DNA of 64,000 nt from Spirodela intermedia (taxonomy: Eukaryota > Streptophyta > Magnoliopsida > Alismatales > Araceae): assembly GCA_902729315.2 (NCBI GenBank), contig LR746268.1, positions 4,209,501 through 4,273,500 of the forward strand, in the 5' to 3' direction. Every line of letters begins with the position of its first letter. Within the stretch, counting starts at the first letter, position 1. This document shows, in pieces, positions 1 through 14,561 of the stretch. The notes beneath the pieces were generated by a model. The model had not been told where the DNA came from, did not search any database, and worked only from the letters and a program-made list of their open reading frames with translations. The translations under genes were made by a program, and so were the position numbers.

Positions 1-34
1 TTTCTTTTTGTTACGTTTTACTTGTGCTCCTCAG

Positions 35-3000
35 GTTCATGCAAGATGCTATGGTGAATTGGAACCGAAGGATGGGTCACTGTGGCATTGCAACTTATGT
101 CGGCCTCAGGCTCCTAAAGTTCCTCCCAGATGCTGTCTTTGTCCGGTTACAGGTAAGTTTGTAGTCATTTAAATAAACTAGTAGAAAATAGTTCTTAAGC
201 GGATGTGGGCGTTTACTCTTTGTTTATCAGGGGGTGCCATGAAGCCTACAACTGATGGCCGGTGGGCTCATCTGACGTGTGCGATCTGGATACCGGGTCT
301 GTAATGAATTTTCTAATATGAATATGCGTATCATTTGCCCATTTTCCTCTAATTAGTATTTTCTGTATGATTGTGGACAGTTTTTGAATATTTATTTGCC
401 AAATTTCTTATGCAGAAACTTGTTTGCTTGATGTCAAGAAAATGGAGCCCATTGATGGGCTGAGTAGAATCAATAAGGTGACTCTTTCTTGCATTCATTT
501 ATTTGCTAGAAGGCATCCTTTTTTATGGAAGTGACGTGTCTTTTCATAACATCTTGTTTTATGTCTTTGCAGGATAGATGGAAGCTTTTATGTAGTATTT
601 GTGGTGTTCCCTATGGAGCTTGCATCCAGGTTGTTGTCGTTGAGCTATTATTTAAAGCGCCTTATGGATTTTACAATTTATTATTCGTCACATACATAAA
701 AAAAATTCCCTTTATTTCATGGATATTGTTTATAGTCATCACTGTCAATTTTTCTATTAAGGTTTATCTTAGAGATTCAAATGTGGGTATTTTAAAACAC
801 CTGCCATTTAATTGTTTAGTGTAGGAATAACTAACGTTGATGGTATTGTGCCCAGTTTATTTACAAGTCTACCTGATTCTATGCATCATTAAATGGATTA
901 TGATCCTATTCTAGGTTCCACATGTCGGTGTCTTAATTACTTCTAGTTCATTTTCAAATCATCCATTTGAAGAGAATGTTTTCATAAAAGTAATTTCAGC
1001 AAGAGCAGCTGTTGTTTTGCCACTATGGATATTTGAATCTTATGATTTGTTCAAGCATGATGATGCTTACCCAAGTTTTCTATTCATGATGTTTTTTTAA
1101 TATGAATTATCTGTGCAATCTAGGCATTATATAATATTTTTGGGTTATATGATTATAACTGTGCTTATGAATGACTAGGTGTTATTTTTATAATTACTCC
1201 ATGATTAGAACCGGCCTATTGTTTAGCAATGTGTGTCTTTTTGACTTGTGATGTTTTATTTTGGGTTAGTCATCATTACATATTGTCGGACTGATGTTTA
1301 CCAAGTTCTGATGGTACATTAATTAATTTTAGTGCTCATGAACTTACACTGGTAGAATGCATTAGTTCGTTAATTGTTTTTTCCAAAACTTAATTTTTTC
1401 TTGATGCTTTTTGGTTTTGGAACCTCTATGTGTTGTTCATTCTGTTTAGAACAACTTGTCATATTTCCTTCCAAATTGGTGAGAGGTTTCATGGTACCAC
1501 TCAATAGATTTGCTGCTGTTGTTTTATAGATATTATGCATTATATACTTCTAAGCTTTTCTGACAATTTCCTTTCAGTGCTCCAATAGTTCTTGTCGTGT
1601 TGCGTACCATCCACTCTGTGCACGTTCTAGTGGTCTTTGCATTGAGGTAACTATTTTGAAATCTTATTTTTTCTTTCTGTGACTTGACCGCATTGATGTG
1701 CTGTTGAGCTTCTCATCAAAACATTTTTTTGCATTTGGCATTAACTTCACTTTATTGTGTTGTACATGTAGCCCGAGGATGTGGATCAACTTCACCTTAT
1801 GTCTCCAGACGAGGATGACGACCAGTGCATTCCTCTACTTTCCTTCTGTAGGAAGCACCGACAACCATCAAATGAGTGTTCACCTGCTGAAGAATGTCAT
1901 ACACTATCTGCTCAACCTTGCTCCGCCTATGTTCCTCCGCATAATCCCTCAGGCTGTGCACGAAGTGGTATATTGTGCTACCTTTGATTGCCTTCTCTGG
2001 ATAATGTTTCTCTTTCTGTATTTATAAACATTATGAAATCCTTGTAATGACGTTCACTCATAGTGTCTCATAGAATTTGGCATGTATCCATGGCTATCCG
2101 GGTCTTTCAACAATCAGAGCATTAGTTGAATATCTGGTTTCCTGCAATGATACTTTATCATACTACGTCAAAGTCATCTGATATCTCATTGGTTGGTTTT
2201 GACTTGGTTTTAAGCTTCATCAAAAAACTAGCGGAAGAGTGTTACGTAGTAGATAAAGTGGTAGTCTTTTGTGATATTGAAAATCGAGTGGGATTTCTAT
2301 CACTAATGCATTCCTGTGCTTTTATTAGTAGATACATTACCAGAACTGCGTAAAAACCACTTGATGTGGTCTTGAGGGACGGGGCCTCGTTTTTTCTGTT
2401 CCAGTATAGTTTGCAAAGTTTATCAGCAAGAATCTGGATTTTTTTTATTTGACGAGTAAATCTTAAATTATCTATCAAATGACCTTTTGCTGTTTCATGT
2501 ATATTCCCTACCAGAGCCTTATAATTTCTTTGGGAGAAGGGGTCAGAGAGAGCCACAAGTCCTTGCTGCAGCATCGGTTAAGCGTTCTTTCGTAGAGAAC
2601 AGGCCATACTTGGTTAGTGGTTGCCTGCAAAATGGTGTGGAGTGCAGCCCATCTCATGTTGAATCAGGAGGAAAGCTGCCTTTACATTTACCTTCCAACT
2701 CTATTACCTCAATTGCTGAGAAGTACGTCTACATGAGGGCTACATTCAGAAAGAGACTAGCATTTGGTTAGTATTTGCATGTACTTGTCTAATCATGCGC
2801 TTATTTTTTGGTGGATTCCTATCTTCATCTCGTCTCTTAGCATGTTCTATTGGCATCTTTCCTGGTGTTGTTTTATATGCCATCTCAGTATCTCATATTG
2901 TAATTCTTTTCAAGGTGTATCCTCAGAAAACGAACTAGTTACATGTCCCAAAAGGATTATTTATTAAAAGCATCAATGGGTTGGAGTTTTTTCCTGCCTT

Positions 3001-5440
3001 TTAAATTGAAGCAATTTTGTTGATGTAGTATATCTCGAACAGGAGACATCTTTGCAAATATTGAATTTTGGTTCAAATCTTATTTGTTGAACTTAATTAA
3101 CAGTCTAGAAGTAGCGGTTAGGATTGTTATCATCATGGGAGATGAAAAATTGCACGACCGCTCCGTGAACAAGGAGCGCCCATCAACACGTAGCACTCAA
3201 TGGGTGTGGGTTGTGTTTCAATGTTCAAGCTGTTTCATCAGCGAATCTGTCTTCCACTATTTTTATTTGTGGGAACTGATTAGAAGGAAGCAGCCTGCTT
3301 TGACTGACATATTCTATGTGATAGCCGCAGCCATTTTTATTATTTATTTCTACCGCGTTTTGAGGAATTTGACCTTTGAATATGCTATACTTGTTGCAGG
3401 AAAGTCAAGGATACATGGGTTTGGTGTATTTGCGAAGCTTGGACACAAAGCTGGGGACATGGTTTGCTGCTTTTAGTTTCTTTTGCATCTCTTTATTTGG
3501 TGCTTGGGTGGGGTCGTCGCACTAAGTACTTATGTATTTGGATGCAGGTGATTGAATATACTGGAGAGACTGTAAGGCCTCCAATAGCTGATCAACGGGA
3601 ACATTTAATATACAACTCACTTGTGGTAAGGATTAGCTTCAATTGTCTTTGTCGTGCTGGGCCCTGAGAGCCGGAGTAGTATTCGCTTGCTTTCATTCTT
3701 GTTATATGTTAAATAGAATAAATTTCCATTTGACCCATCTCATTGTCTTTTTCCATTTAATTTCCGCGGGACTACATTTTTGTCTGCTCTGCTTCATTTT
3801 CTCCTCTGCCGTTACCGAGTATCAAGAATTAGTGTATCTTTCTATCTCACGCTGTAATCTTTTTGTAGTGTTTGTCTTATTCGCTTTTATCTTCCAAAAA
3901 ATAAACTTGTGGAACATTGGGCAAATGATTGGGGGAAACCTTGGAGGTTTCTCTAGTGCTTTGGTATTAGGCATACAGTATAATCGCAAGCTGGGGGATG
4001 GCAAAGAATACATCAGTTAATTGAAAACGAACTTGTATTAAAGAAGATTTCTGTGCTGATATACATCTCCCTCTAGATAGCTTCAGTCATGTGCCTTGGT
4101 TAATGAGATAGAAGAATCTGAGGCATCTAGATTCTAAGTGTGCTTGGAAACGTCTGTTCATTGTTCCCATTCAGGGAGCCCCCATATTTAACTGTTTTTT
4201 TTCACTCATTGCGAAACTCTCCCGAAACTGTTTTCTCTAGACGTGCTAAGATGAGGTTTAGATGATTTGATGTGTCTCATACGATAAAATGGCGGGAACT
4301 TTCCTCCATGTTCATCATTGAGATAAGATGTGTTAAACGCACTGTTGTATCCGTGATGAGTTGAAGGGATGATTTCAAATCGTATGAAAGGCTTTCTGTA
4401 GTACGAGTAGTGCTATGCTGACGCTTTGTATTTGTGTATTTGGTTCCCTTGTATATCATGTAATGAGTTCCCTCCTGTATTTCTTAGTTTTTCTCATGAT
4501 TTTATGTCCTTTCCTCTTGTGGACTATTCTCTGGCTGTCTATTTTCAACTGTTGCTTCAGTATTTTTTCTAATCAGAAAGGTCTGAGATTGTAGGGTGCT
4601 GGGACTTACATGTTCCGGATAGATGATGAGCGTGTCATTGATGCAACAAAAGCTGGAAGCATAGCACAGCTGATCAACCACTCATGCGAGGTATACATCT
4701 CCTCGTTTATAAGAATGTTTTAAAAAGTTGTTTACTTGCTCCTGTTGGCTGTTCAACGACCAAAGAAAAAAAACCCTTACTGCCTTCTGTAAGTTCAATT
4801 TGAGGAACACCCAAATTTCACTCTGCTAGGTAATATATATTCAATTACGGAAAAGATCGTGCCATCATTTTTATCCATTTTTTTTTAAATAGGATAAATT
4901 GGTCCAGATGTCAATCAGTTCCCAGTGTCGATGACAAATAGAGGGGCATTTGTTACCTGAACTTTGTAAATTTTATTAATTTTTAGGATATATGAGAAAA
5001 TATTTCATTCCCTGGTCAAGATTTGGCCCTCCATCACTGGTTTTTATCTGCATTTGTTTGCTTGTGTAGATTGAATGGTCCTTTTTTATTGACATCTTTC
5101 TGCAGCCTAACTGTTACTCAAGGGTAATCAGTGTGGATGGTGACGAGCATATTATAATATTTGCAAAAAGAGATATTAAGCAGTGGGAGGAACTAACCTA
5201 TGATTACAGGTTTGGATGTAACCAAATATTTTATCTAGCATTGTTTTTGTCACCTTCTGAATCTAGAAATCTGAATAACCTTTTTCTGTCACTGGCAGAT
5301 TTTTTTCAATTGATGAGCAACTTGCTTGCTATTGTGGCTTCCCAAGATGCCGAGGAGTTGTTAATGATGTTGATTCTGAAGAGAGAGTGGCAAAGATATG
5401 GGTTCCTCGTTCTGAGCTGATTCCCTGGAGTGGAGAATGA
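35..5440 (+). CDS. ATX1: Trithorax-type histone H3K4 methyltransferase, ATX1/ATX2-like (5' partial)
   Basis: Twelve exons are visible: 35-152, 231-296, 416-477, 573-629, 1578-1646, 1772-1967, 2515-2766, 3400-3461, 3548-3625, 4595-4690, 5106-5209 and 5299-5440. They total 1302 nt, or 433 residues plus a TGA stop; upstream exons lie outside the window. In order the protein shows the end of a PHD finger (WHCNLC), an extended PHD with the signature [15 protein letters not shown], and a SET domain from about residue 274. SET motifs seen are [26 protein letters not shown] (residues 348 onward) and ELTYDYRF. A post-[11 protein letters not shown] follows at residues 397-404. The family deposits H3K4 methylation in the nucleus, ATX1 being a regulator of flowering and stress genes. 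The SET wording ([20 protein letters not shown]) is the ATX1/ATX2 type rather than ATX3-5. The catalytic motifs look intact. ATX1 and ATX2 cannot be separated here because the PWWP and FYRN/FYRC regions are not in the window. Confidence 0.93.
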
Positions 5441-6599
5441 AAAGTTATCACCTATCATCCGATTTATCCTTTTCATTTTTTTAATCATAACTAGAGATGG
5501 AGAGTCTTTGTTGCAAAGTATGTGCAGTCAACTTATCTTCCATATGAATTTTTCTTATATGTTTCTGAACATTTTATAGGTTATGCATGGAAAATAGAAT
5601 ATAATCTACTTGAATGATTCTCACAATGTGGAATAGCATTTTTTTTCACGCATATTACGTCGTTTTAGAAATTTCACTTTTCTCAGATATATTTATCTGA
5701 ATCATCCTGTCATTTTCACACAAACCTGAATACCTTGTTCATCTTCAAGGGCTACGAAGTGTCCCATATCATTGCCAACCTCACGTATAAATGTGCTGTT
5801 AGATGCTAGATGTTTCCCTTATCTAATCAGTGATCTTTCCTTCAGCAGTTGTGCGAATTGATCTTCCACAAACGTCACAGAAGAAGAAATAATATTGCCA
5901 CTGGTAATTTCTTGGATGTTTTCAATTGAACATTTTGGATGGATCTCACTTTACTGGCCCTCAATGGGTGAAAGGACTTAGTTGATAAAAATAAAGAAAA
6001 ATTCCTGTAATGTTATTTTTATTTTTTAAGTATCATTTGGATAAATAATTTCTTGATTAACCACGTTAACCTTTCAAGTTTCCATTTGACATAATTACTT
6101 TCCGCACTATGGATTACGTCTCTAGTCGTCACACAATTTTTGTAACATTTAATTGTGTATTAAGGCCCATGAACCCACTCAAATGTTAATGGTAGTGACA
6201 ACTTTTTCTCAATTGATTTTAGAATGCATTTTCTTTAGCGTGTGTGCAGCTTCTCGAGTTATTTCTTGAAGCCCTTGTGGAATTTAACCAGGATCTCGGT
6301 AGGAACTCTGCCTGGTAGCTGAAGTTGAAGGCGTGCTTTGTCACTAGGCCATGTGGATATTTGACTTTTTGGATGTTGTTGAGATCTCTTGCTCGAGAAA
6401 GAGGATCCTCATAGTTGTTCCTTTTGAGGCCATGATAATTTCCGTCTGACATTATCTTGGTTCAAGTGGCTCTCTTTGTAGCGTGCACTTGTGGAAGGGT
6501 CAAAATGTACATCAACTTTAGTTGTTGTCATGTTTAAAATGAGAGCCTTAAGAGATGGTGAACATATGCTTTGATCTACGAATATGTTGAGTGTTGTGT
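5441..6599. other. Intergenic, AT-rich, with the ATX-like 3' flank
   Basis: AT-rich sequence follows the SET gene stop codon. The first few hundred bases probably hold the 3' UTR. No exon-like coding stretch or RNA gene was recognised on either strand. Confidence 0.5.
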
Positions 6600-9490
6600 C
6601 ACATGTGGTATAAATCCTATTCTTGAATAGAAAGGTGGACAATAAGATGCTGTAAGCATTGATTACCTTTGGGCTAGTAGGGTCGGTGCAGTTCTACACT
6701 CAACTAATAAAGAAAATTTTACAATGAATAAAAAAAGGGAAAAATGCAATATATTCCGACACTCCCCGCAAGCTGATGAATGGACATCATTCGTTCCCAA
6801 CTTAGATGGAAGATGCTGAAGTATGGTACTATTCAAGCCTTTAGTACGTCTACGATTTTATCATTTGTGGACATGGTGTGTAGATCAGTTCGCTCCCTAG
6901 CTTCTCCTTGATGATGAAGTGCCAATTAATCTCAATATGCTTGGTTTGGTCATGCTGAATTGGATTGTGAATTTTACTTCTGCAGTTGACCTTAATGTCA
7001 CATTTTATTTGTTTCATCTTGTTATAAGATTTGCAGTAAGGAAAGTGCAATATCCTGAAATAGACTTCTTGATAATTATAGACCCTGCATAATTAACCTC
7101 AAGTACAAATCCTCAATTCCTCTTGAACAAAATATCTTTCCGTGGTGTCTTCTTGAGATAAATATAGTACTTGATGAATTGCATATAGGTGTACTTGTTT
7201 GGATTATGCATAAATTAGTTAATCATACTCACTGCATATACTATATCTGGTCAGCTATGAGATAAGTTAATCAGTCTTCAGACCAATCGTTGATACATCT
7301 CCTTATTTACAATAACATCTTCCTCCACTCCACCTGATTTGAGATTTGGATATGTTGGAATATTTACTAGTTTACATTCAATTTTGCCTATGTTGGATAT
7401 GTGTCTCTCTCCCTGAGGATGAGTGTTCAACAAAAAGTGTGTGATCTCCTTGGCTTTGTCTGTACCCCATTACAATCATGGTACTTCTAAACCTATGAAA
7501 TTAGGCCCGAGGTGATTGTTTAAGCCCATACAAAGATTTCTTCAATTTGATACTGGGAACCAAATCCTTTCCATATCCTGTTATGACTTCTATATAAATA
7601 TATTTTAATTCTTTGCGTAAAATGCATTCTTAACAGCTTGTGATCCCAACCATAATTAGTGACAGCAAAATTCTGATAATTTTCATTTTTGCAACATGTA
7701 CAAAAGTCTCTCTAATCATCCTCATAGGTTTAAATATAGGCTTTGTCATTCAGTTTGGCATCATATGTCTCTATGGATCTATCCACTTGATATTTCACTG
7801 TATAGAACCAATCGCAGCCGACCGCTCTCCTTCTTATTGGTACCCTCACTAACTCAGTTTTATATTTTCTTGGAAGCCTCTATCTCTTCATTTATAGCTC
7901 TTTTTCATTTTTCATTGGACAAGGCCTTAGATATAGTGGTTGAGATGTTAATAGTCTTTAAACTAATGAAGAAAGGGTTATGAGATGATGAAAGGCATTC
8001 ATAGGACAGAAAATATGCAAGAAGATTTAAAGGTCTTTTGGTGCATTCTGTAGTTCATTTTCTAATGGCACTAGGTAGATCCTTATTTTCATTGTTGATA
8101 TGATATTCAATTTCAGGTGAAAGTAAGGAAGGAAGAGTTGATAGTGAGGTTCCTTGCGTAGATTTTGAGACATCCGTCTTCTTTCTTGAATACACTTTGC
8201 TAAATCTTAAATTTTTCAGGATAGAGTTGGGGGTTGAGTTAGACAATCGTTCAAGAGTAGAGTTGGGAATAGTTGTTAGTGTAGGCAACAAAACGGGGAT
8301 AAAGAAAGTTTCATCTTTATCTTCATCAATTGGATTCTCCCCTTGAAGATAAGGTGAGATAATTTAAGATTTATGTTCATGGAAGGTGACATCAATTTAA
8401 ATGAAAGAGGCTTTTTTTTTATGAAGGACGATAGGATTTATATCCTTTCTAAGTGTAAAATATCTAATTAATGTCGTAGGATCCAATTTATCCTTATGCT
8501 GGCCGTAGGCATGAACAAATGCTACACACCCTAATGTCTTAGACATAAGCTTAGTTTGTAGTAGGATGTTAAGATGAAACGGTGGATGTTTCAATTAAGC
8601 TTTTAAATCCTAAGACTTTAGATGGGAGACAGTTTATGAGGTTAGTAGATGTTAAAGCTGCCTCTCCCCAAAAATATTTACGTGCACTCTTTTGAAAAAT
8701 AAATCTCTAATTACCTTAAGGAGATGGTCATTTTTCCTTTCAACTACCCCATATTATTGTGGTTGAGGATTCATGTAGTAGTGTCCCTTCTTTTTGGAAA
8801 TAAGAGTTTTAATGTTTGATTGAAACAATATTTAGGTACATCTGATTTGAATATTCGAATATTGACTTTAAATTATTTTTTAATAAAGAAAAATATTTTC
8901 TAAAAGAATAACACTAACCTCATATTTATTTTTGAGCAAAAAGATCTAAGTGACTCATGTACAATCATCAATAAAGATAATAAAAACTATCTAGCACCAC
9001 ACCAAAAACACTCATGTAGGACGCCGAATATCATTATGAATACTGATGGAAGGAATGGAAAGGAAATGAAGTGCGTTTGTATTTCACAAATTCACAAACA
9101 TCACAATGAAAGTTTGCAACATTTAAATTTCGAAACAAAGATAGAAACAAAGTTTTTAAAAGCAGGATGGCTATGTCTTCGATGAATGCAGTTTGAAAGA
9201 CTTTGTTCTCTCCCTTTGTTCTCTCCCTGTGTGATTGGCTTCGTGCTTCAAAATAGTAGGAGAGTTCATTCTTTTCTTTAGCATGCCCAATCTTCTTTCT
9301 TGATCATTTGTCATAAAACGCATCAAATTATGATAGAACAACACTTTATAGTGTTGATCTACAACAAGTTTACTAGTATATAGTAGATTTGTGGTCAATC
9401 TGAGGAATATGAAGAACATTTTTCAAGATGAGGGGGAGTAAGGTAATCAATTCCCTATGCCTGCCTGCTACAGTGATTAAGGATCCCTTA
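6600..9490 (-). mobile_element. Degenerate Ty1/copia LTR retrotransposon (pol plus part of the 3' LTR)
   Basis: Read on the minus strand from about 9490 downward, fragments follow the Ty1/copia order. First comes a protease/pre-integrase stretch (VAGRHRELITLLPLILKNVL, then SKLVVDQHYKVLFYHN). The integrase zinc and core region follows, with GVVERKNDHLLKV near 8700 and LGCVAFVHAYGQHKDKLDP near 8450-8540. Reverse transcriptase start fragments occur near 7750-7950. The RNase H end is KHIEINWHFIIKEKLGSELI at 6850-6970. Many stops and frameshifts break the frame, so this is a dead copy. A polypurine tract (GCGGGGAG on the minus strand, about 6762-6769) sits directly before TGTCGGAATAT, the apparent start of the 3' LTR at 6761. 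The far end of that LTR was not defined, so 6600 is approximate. No matching LTR was seen above 9490, so the element looks truncated upstream. Confidence 0.85.
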
Positions 9491-10454
9491 AATGCCAGTT
9501 CACTATTTGAGTTCTCAATCTTTGATCAAATTCAAGGTTGAGGCCAAGCCAGAGATTTACATGTTCTATGGTGTTTTTTCTCCAGTTCAGTGGCTTTAAC
9601 GCATGCATGGTTCTTTCTCCTGGCAGGTTTCGTTCTGGCCGTGTGCATATCCTGACTTGAGCTCTCATTTATGTATGGCCTTCTGATTTGTGGAGCGTGG
9701 TTCCCTGATGGTCAACCATGCTGAGCTAGCTATTCTTGGGGTCAAAGATCAGCCGGCGGCGAGCAGTCACTTCTAGAAACCATCTCATGCTGTGCTGCAG
9801 GATATGCTTTTCCTAAGCCCATCATTTTTGCGGGTGCGGCAGTCAGTCACCACTGCTAGCCGGCAGATTTTATGTACAGCACATGTCCATTGCTTGAAGA
9901 AACAAGAGCAGTCAAAGTTGTCATTCATCACTGTATCTATGAGCTTTCAGTGGCCCAGTGTAGAAACGGATAAACAGAAATTTCAGAAAGAATGGATTGG
10001 AATAAATCTCAGAATCCTGACGTCCAAGACGAAGTGAATCTTACTCCGTCTCAAACTTCACCTCTCTTAGCCAGCAGGGTCAAAGGGAAAAACAACGCTC
10101 TGCTTCCTCCACTCTCGGTTCTTTTCAAGCTCCGCTTTCAATTAAATTAATTAACCCTCCTAATTTTATTAGTTAACGTTGTAGTGGGTGGGTGTTTTCC
10201 GTAGCTCCCCCCTCTAAAAGACCAGATTTTTTTTCTTTTTTTTTTTCTGACCATATGATACCTAGGCTACTACTCATCGGTAATCATGTACACAATTAGA
10301 GGCCCAATTGTCTTGAAAATAGACTTCAAAACTAAGCAGATTGAAAGAGGGGTGCATATTTTATTGGGTCTAAATAAACTGCCATACGATTTAGTTAATA
10401 AGGGCCCCCCATATTATACAATTTTATGGGTTGTTGAATTGTTACGAATTTTTT

Positions 10455-10476
10455 CTCTCTCTCTCTCTCTCTCTCT
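10455..10476. repeat. (CT)n microsatellite
   Basis: A run of eleven CT units lies in AT-rich intergenic DNA. Confidence 0.9.
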
Positions 10477-12392
10477 TTTGAATGTTACTCCTTACTTGTG
10501 GGCTCAAACATCTCTCCTTTGTAGATTTTAAAGGAATCATCTCAATTCTTGTGGATTCAACGGTTGAAGTCTTCAGTCTTTTGGATTGAGAACCCTGATT
10601 TCCTACATCATAATATCCTTTGTGAATTCAGTATTGCGCTACTTCTTGCATCTACAATGTGTCGGATCTGGGCATCCATCATATGGGAGACAGATGGTCG
10701 GGTCGGTTAGGGTTTATCTTTCTACATGTGTGCCGCCCACAATATTCTCTTGAATCGTGAAGTGATCCACTGCATGACAATAGTTGAATCCAGTCAGACC
10801 TGGCAAGATGTCGATTTTTAGCAATATATTATATCATATTTTTCAAGTTGACTTCAAGTGAGATATGTTGGAATGAGTTTGGAAAAAAAATCATAACCAA
10901 AAGTTACTCAGAATGGAAAATGATACATCCTTCTGTACATGATAAGATAAACCCTAGCTCAGAAACCCAAATTTACTCTTCTAATCATCCTAACTTGCAA
11001 GTTGGGTGCCCACTGAACGGAGGGCCATTTAGTGGAGTAACAAATTAATTATAGGTGACGTCATGGCTCATTAATACATATATATTTTATATTATTATTA
11101 AAGCTTTGATTGGATGTTGTTTATTTATTTATAAAAAAATAGTAGCAATTCAAATCAACAAATCTGTGCGATCATCAGAAATCCCAAATTTGTAGAAACA
11201 CATCTAATTGGCTGTTGAGAAGAAGATCTGTGGGTGTTGTAGAAACACCTAATTAAAATAACAATCTTATGCATGTTGAGAAGCAAGCCTTACTGGGTGT
11301 GGTTGCGTTGAGATGGATGAATGCTCTTACCGGTGCAGGTCCACAGGGATGGCTCAGAGGCCACCCACCCAATAATTAAAATTACTATATAAAGGGCAGA
11401 TTTAGTGAATAATGATAAAACATGATGCGGATCAAGTAATTTTTTTTGCCCTCAGAATCCAGCGAGCTGGTCGATCTCGTTCAAAGGCAATAATTCTAAA
11501 ATACTATAACCAAGTTTTTTCCATAGGTCAGAAATTGATACTAAATGTTCTATTTTCAGCAATAGGTCATTTATTTTTCATATTTCCATTCATAACCGGA
11601 GCTTTCAAGATGATCTATAATAATTTTCTAATTTTTTTTTATGTTTCTAAATTACAGACAAAATGGAGCCTCAAGTTTTCAAGGATCACAGAAATAGTAA
11701 GTACTTCTCTTTTGCTTTCGAGTGTCTGAGAAGTAATCAACTAATGCAGGTGTGATTGAGAAATCAGATCAAGGCTTTTTTATTTCAATAATTATTTCAA
11801 GGGTGGGTCCCCGTGGCATTTTTATCAGTAAGTAATTTATTGACAAGGAAAACCTGAATTTTGACGGCTACCGACCGTAAAAGAATTCACTACATTAAGT
11901 GAAATCCCTGGCCTGGTCACAGCAAGTATGAACAGGGAAGCCCGCCCCCCCTTAGAGAGTAATATATATCTCCTTAGTTCTTGGTAGGAGTTATCTCCAG
12001 AGGTATGGTGAATCCATTATGTGAAGAAAATGGGAGGGCCTTTAAATGGTTAATGATCCTACGAATTAGTCGCACATTGTCAATAATTTTCATCGATCAT
12101 GATTTATCACGAAACCCCCTTTTTTCCCATTTTTTTTCATTAAGATAGAGGAATATAATCTGTCAGTGATCGCAACAACCATAGGCAATGTACGGTTCTT
12201 TTACTTGAATGTGGTCGACCTTAATTGAAAAACCCTGATTTTTTTTATTATTAAAATCCAAATGATGCCCTAACATTGGGTCCAACTTATTAAACCGCCT
12301 CCTAAAAATATTTGTAAACAATGTAGAAGTCACATGGCCACGTGGAGCCTTCTCATTGATGGGTTTTATTTTCATTATTCTATGCCTGGGAA

Positions 12393-12431
12393 ATTTTATT
12401 TTATTTTATTTTATTTTATTTTATTTTATTT
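12393..12431. repeat. (TTTTA)n pentanucleotide microsatellite
   Basis: Nearly eight perfect TTTTA units occur in intergenic DNA. The short open frame across it is a translation of the repeat. Confidence 0.9.
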
Positions 12432-14095
12432 GTTGAAGTTCATGGGGAGGCGAGGCATCCTTAGCCTGGTAATGCTTATTATTAGTAAACCTGGTGGATG
12501 GTGTTTAATGGTCACATCATTTTTCTTCTAATATTGCCTCATTTAATTGTGGAATATTTTATTCTGTCGGTAGAGGTTCTGATGACCGTTAAGTTAGTCG
12601 GTAACATGCGTTATGCCTCTGCATGCTGAAGGGGCTCCGACGATGATAAGTAGTAATTTGGCATTGAATCTGCAAGAAAAAATTTCATGTGAGCACAATT
12701 TTTCTTAACTTGAACCTAATTGGTTTATCTCTGCGCATATGTTTCTGCTGGAAGTGGGTTGAATGGGCACTGGACACCTGTATTTTGATGTATATATTTT
12801 TAAATTATGGATATATTATTTTCACATCAATATCAGATCCCGGGCACACCGTTTCACACAGATTATGATTTTAGTTGAGAATTTTTTTTAAGAAAAGCTA
12901 AATACTTTGTGCTATTAATAAACTCACATTCTCATCCAGTAGGTATTTTGCTTCCTTTTTTTTTTAGTCATTTGATTCTTTAATCCCTCATCATCATCAT
13001 CACTATATAGTTTCATCCACTGATTAATCCAATGTACACATAATGCGACTGAAATCATATTCACCTCTCCATTTTTTCGAAATGTATAATGCATACTTGG
13101 ACATTTTAAAAATAGAATCAAGAGCATGATATATAAGTGGGGTCAGGGGAACCTGCTCTGGCTTGTTTCAGGCTCACCCATTCATAGCATAGTGGGCGCG
13201 CCAATAATCCTGTCTGCCACATGAAAGGAGTGGGGGCAGCACATCTGACTCCCCAGAGGATCTTCAACAAGCCCCCTGATTATTTTGCAGAAACCATGAT
13301 AGTGAAGATAATTGGGAAAAAAACGGAGAATTGCACAAACCTGCAGTAACACGCAAGAGAAAGAGCAAGGGCAAGAGTGATTTTCGGGTTATGATCTTCA
13401 ATGCACCCCCTGGGCTGCGTACATACAAATTATCAGGAGAAACAAGAAAAATATAAAGAAATCAAATGGAGAAAATGAAACACAATTCTGGTAGACCATC
13501 AAATTCGGCTCATAAGAAAACGAAAACTGGTTGCTGAATCACCACATTCAATCTTTGTCGTTGTTTTCTTCGTACAGATTTATGGGAAAAAAGCTTCATT
13601 GCGGTGCTCTCTTGCCGATAATCAACAATGTTTTCTGAAAAAAGGTGTGATTTAACGCAATGGAAACCCACAACAGTCTTACCGCAAGAACAAGCTTTGA
13701 AACTCCGTAGGCAACTATTTATAGAGAGCTAGTCTTCAAGGAGCCCATGAGGCAGGGAAAATTGCCCAAGGAGGGCCTTTTTCTTTTCCCCAAATTGGAC
13801 GCACAGTCCAAAAAACTCTCCAGCCCAAAGGGACGTTTTATTGGGAATACAATTGAAGCTGCAATTTATCAGATAAAATAAGAGATGTTTGATTTTATTC
13901 CTTCAAGTAGAGAAGGAAGGATTGCTGCTCACCTTGAATCTCTGGGCTCCATAGATTTTACATAAACAAAGCCAATTCCAAACATTTACAAAAACCCTCC
14001 ACAACAAGAATTAACCCAGAAGAACTCCCCCCCCCCCACTGAACGCACAGGACAAGCTACCACCTCCCATATACCTCTCTCTCTCTTTCTCTCTC

Positions 14096-14125
14096 AATAT
14101 ATATATATATACGTATATATATATA
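14096..14125. repeat. (AT)n microsatellite with one interruption
   Basis: Alternating AT is broken once by CG. It lies 3' of the DUF538 gene. Confidence 0.85.
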
Positions 14126-14561
14126 AGGATGAGAAATAAAAGAAAATTCGACCATCCTCCATCCTCCACTGACCATTCTGTGTGTGATTGATAGATCGAT
14201 CTGAAAACCAGAAGAACAAGAATAGGCAGATAAACATTAAATGGGAACACCTCGACACCGAATTTACAATATCGAACTCAAACCGATCTCCCCCCGGTCC
14301 TGCTCATCAATGATTTCATATCTGTCGGTCGCAAATTCATGCATTTTCCTCCCTTACTGATCGAGAATTCTTCCCCTCGAAACTGACACAACAAGCCACT
14401 TTTATCTGGAATTCTACCGAAAGCAATGCACATACGGTGGAACCCAGGAATCAATACCTAAGACCAGACTCGCATGAACACTCCCCAAAGGGAAAGCAAG
14501 CCCATAAATTGTTGAGCGCTTAAATACGGGGAATTAACATGTAATCACATTGAATTGGTGC

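Larger units (their letters stand above)
9491..14561. other. Intergenic region, AT-rich
   Basis: About 5 kb contains no gene I can support. It holds a (CT)n tract at 10455-10476, a (TTTTA)n tract at 12393-12431 and an (AT)n tract near 14096-14125. The part next to 14561 is the 3' flank of the minus-strand DUF538 gene. A TATATAAAG-like motif near 11387 has no recognisable gene after it. Short open frames here resemble nothing I know. Confidence 0.5.
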
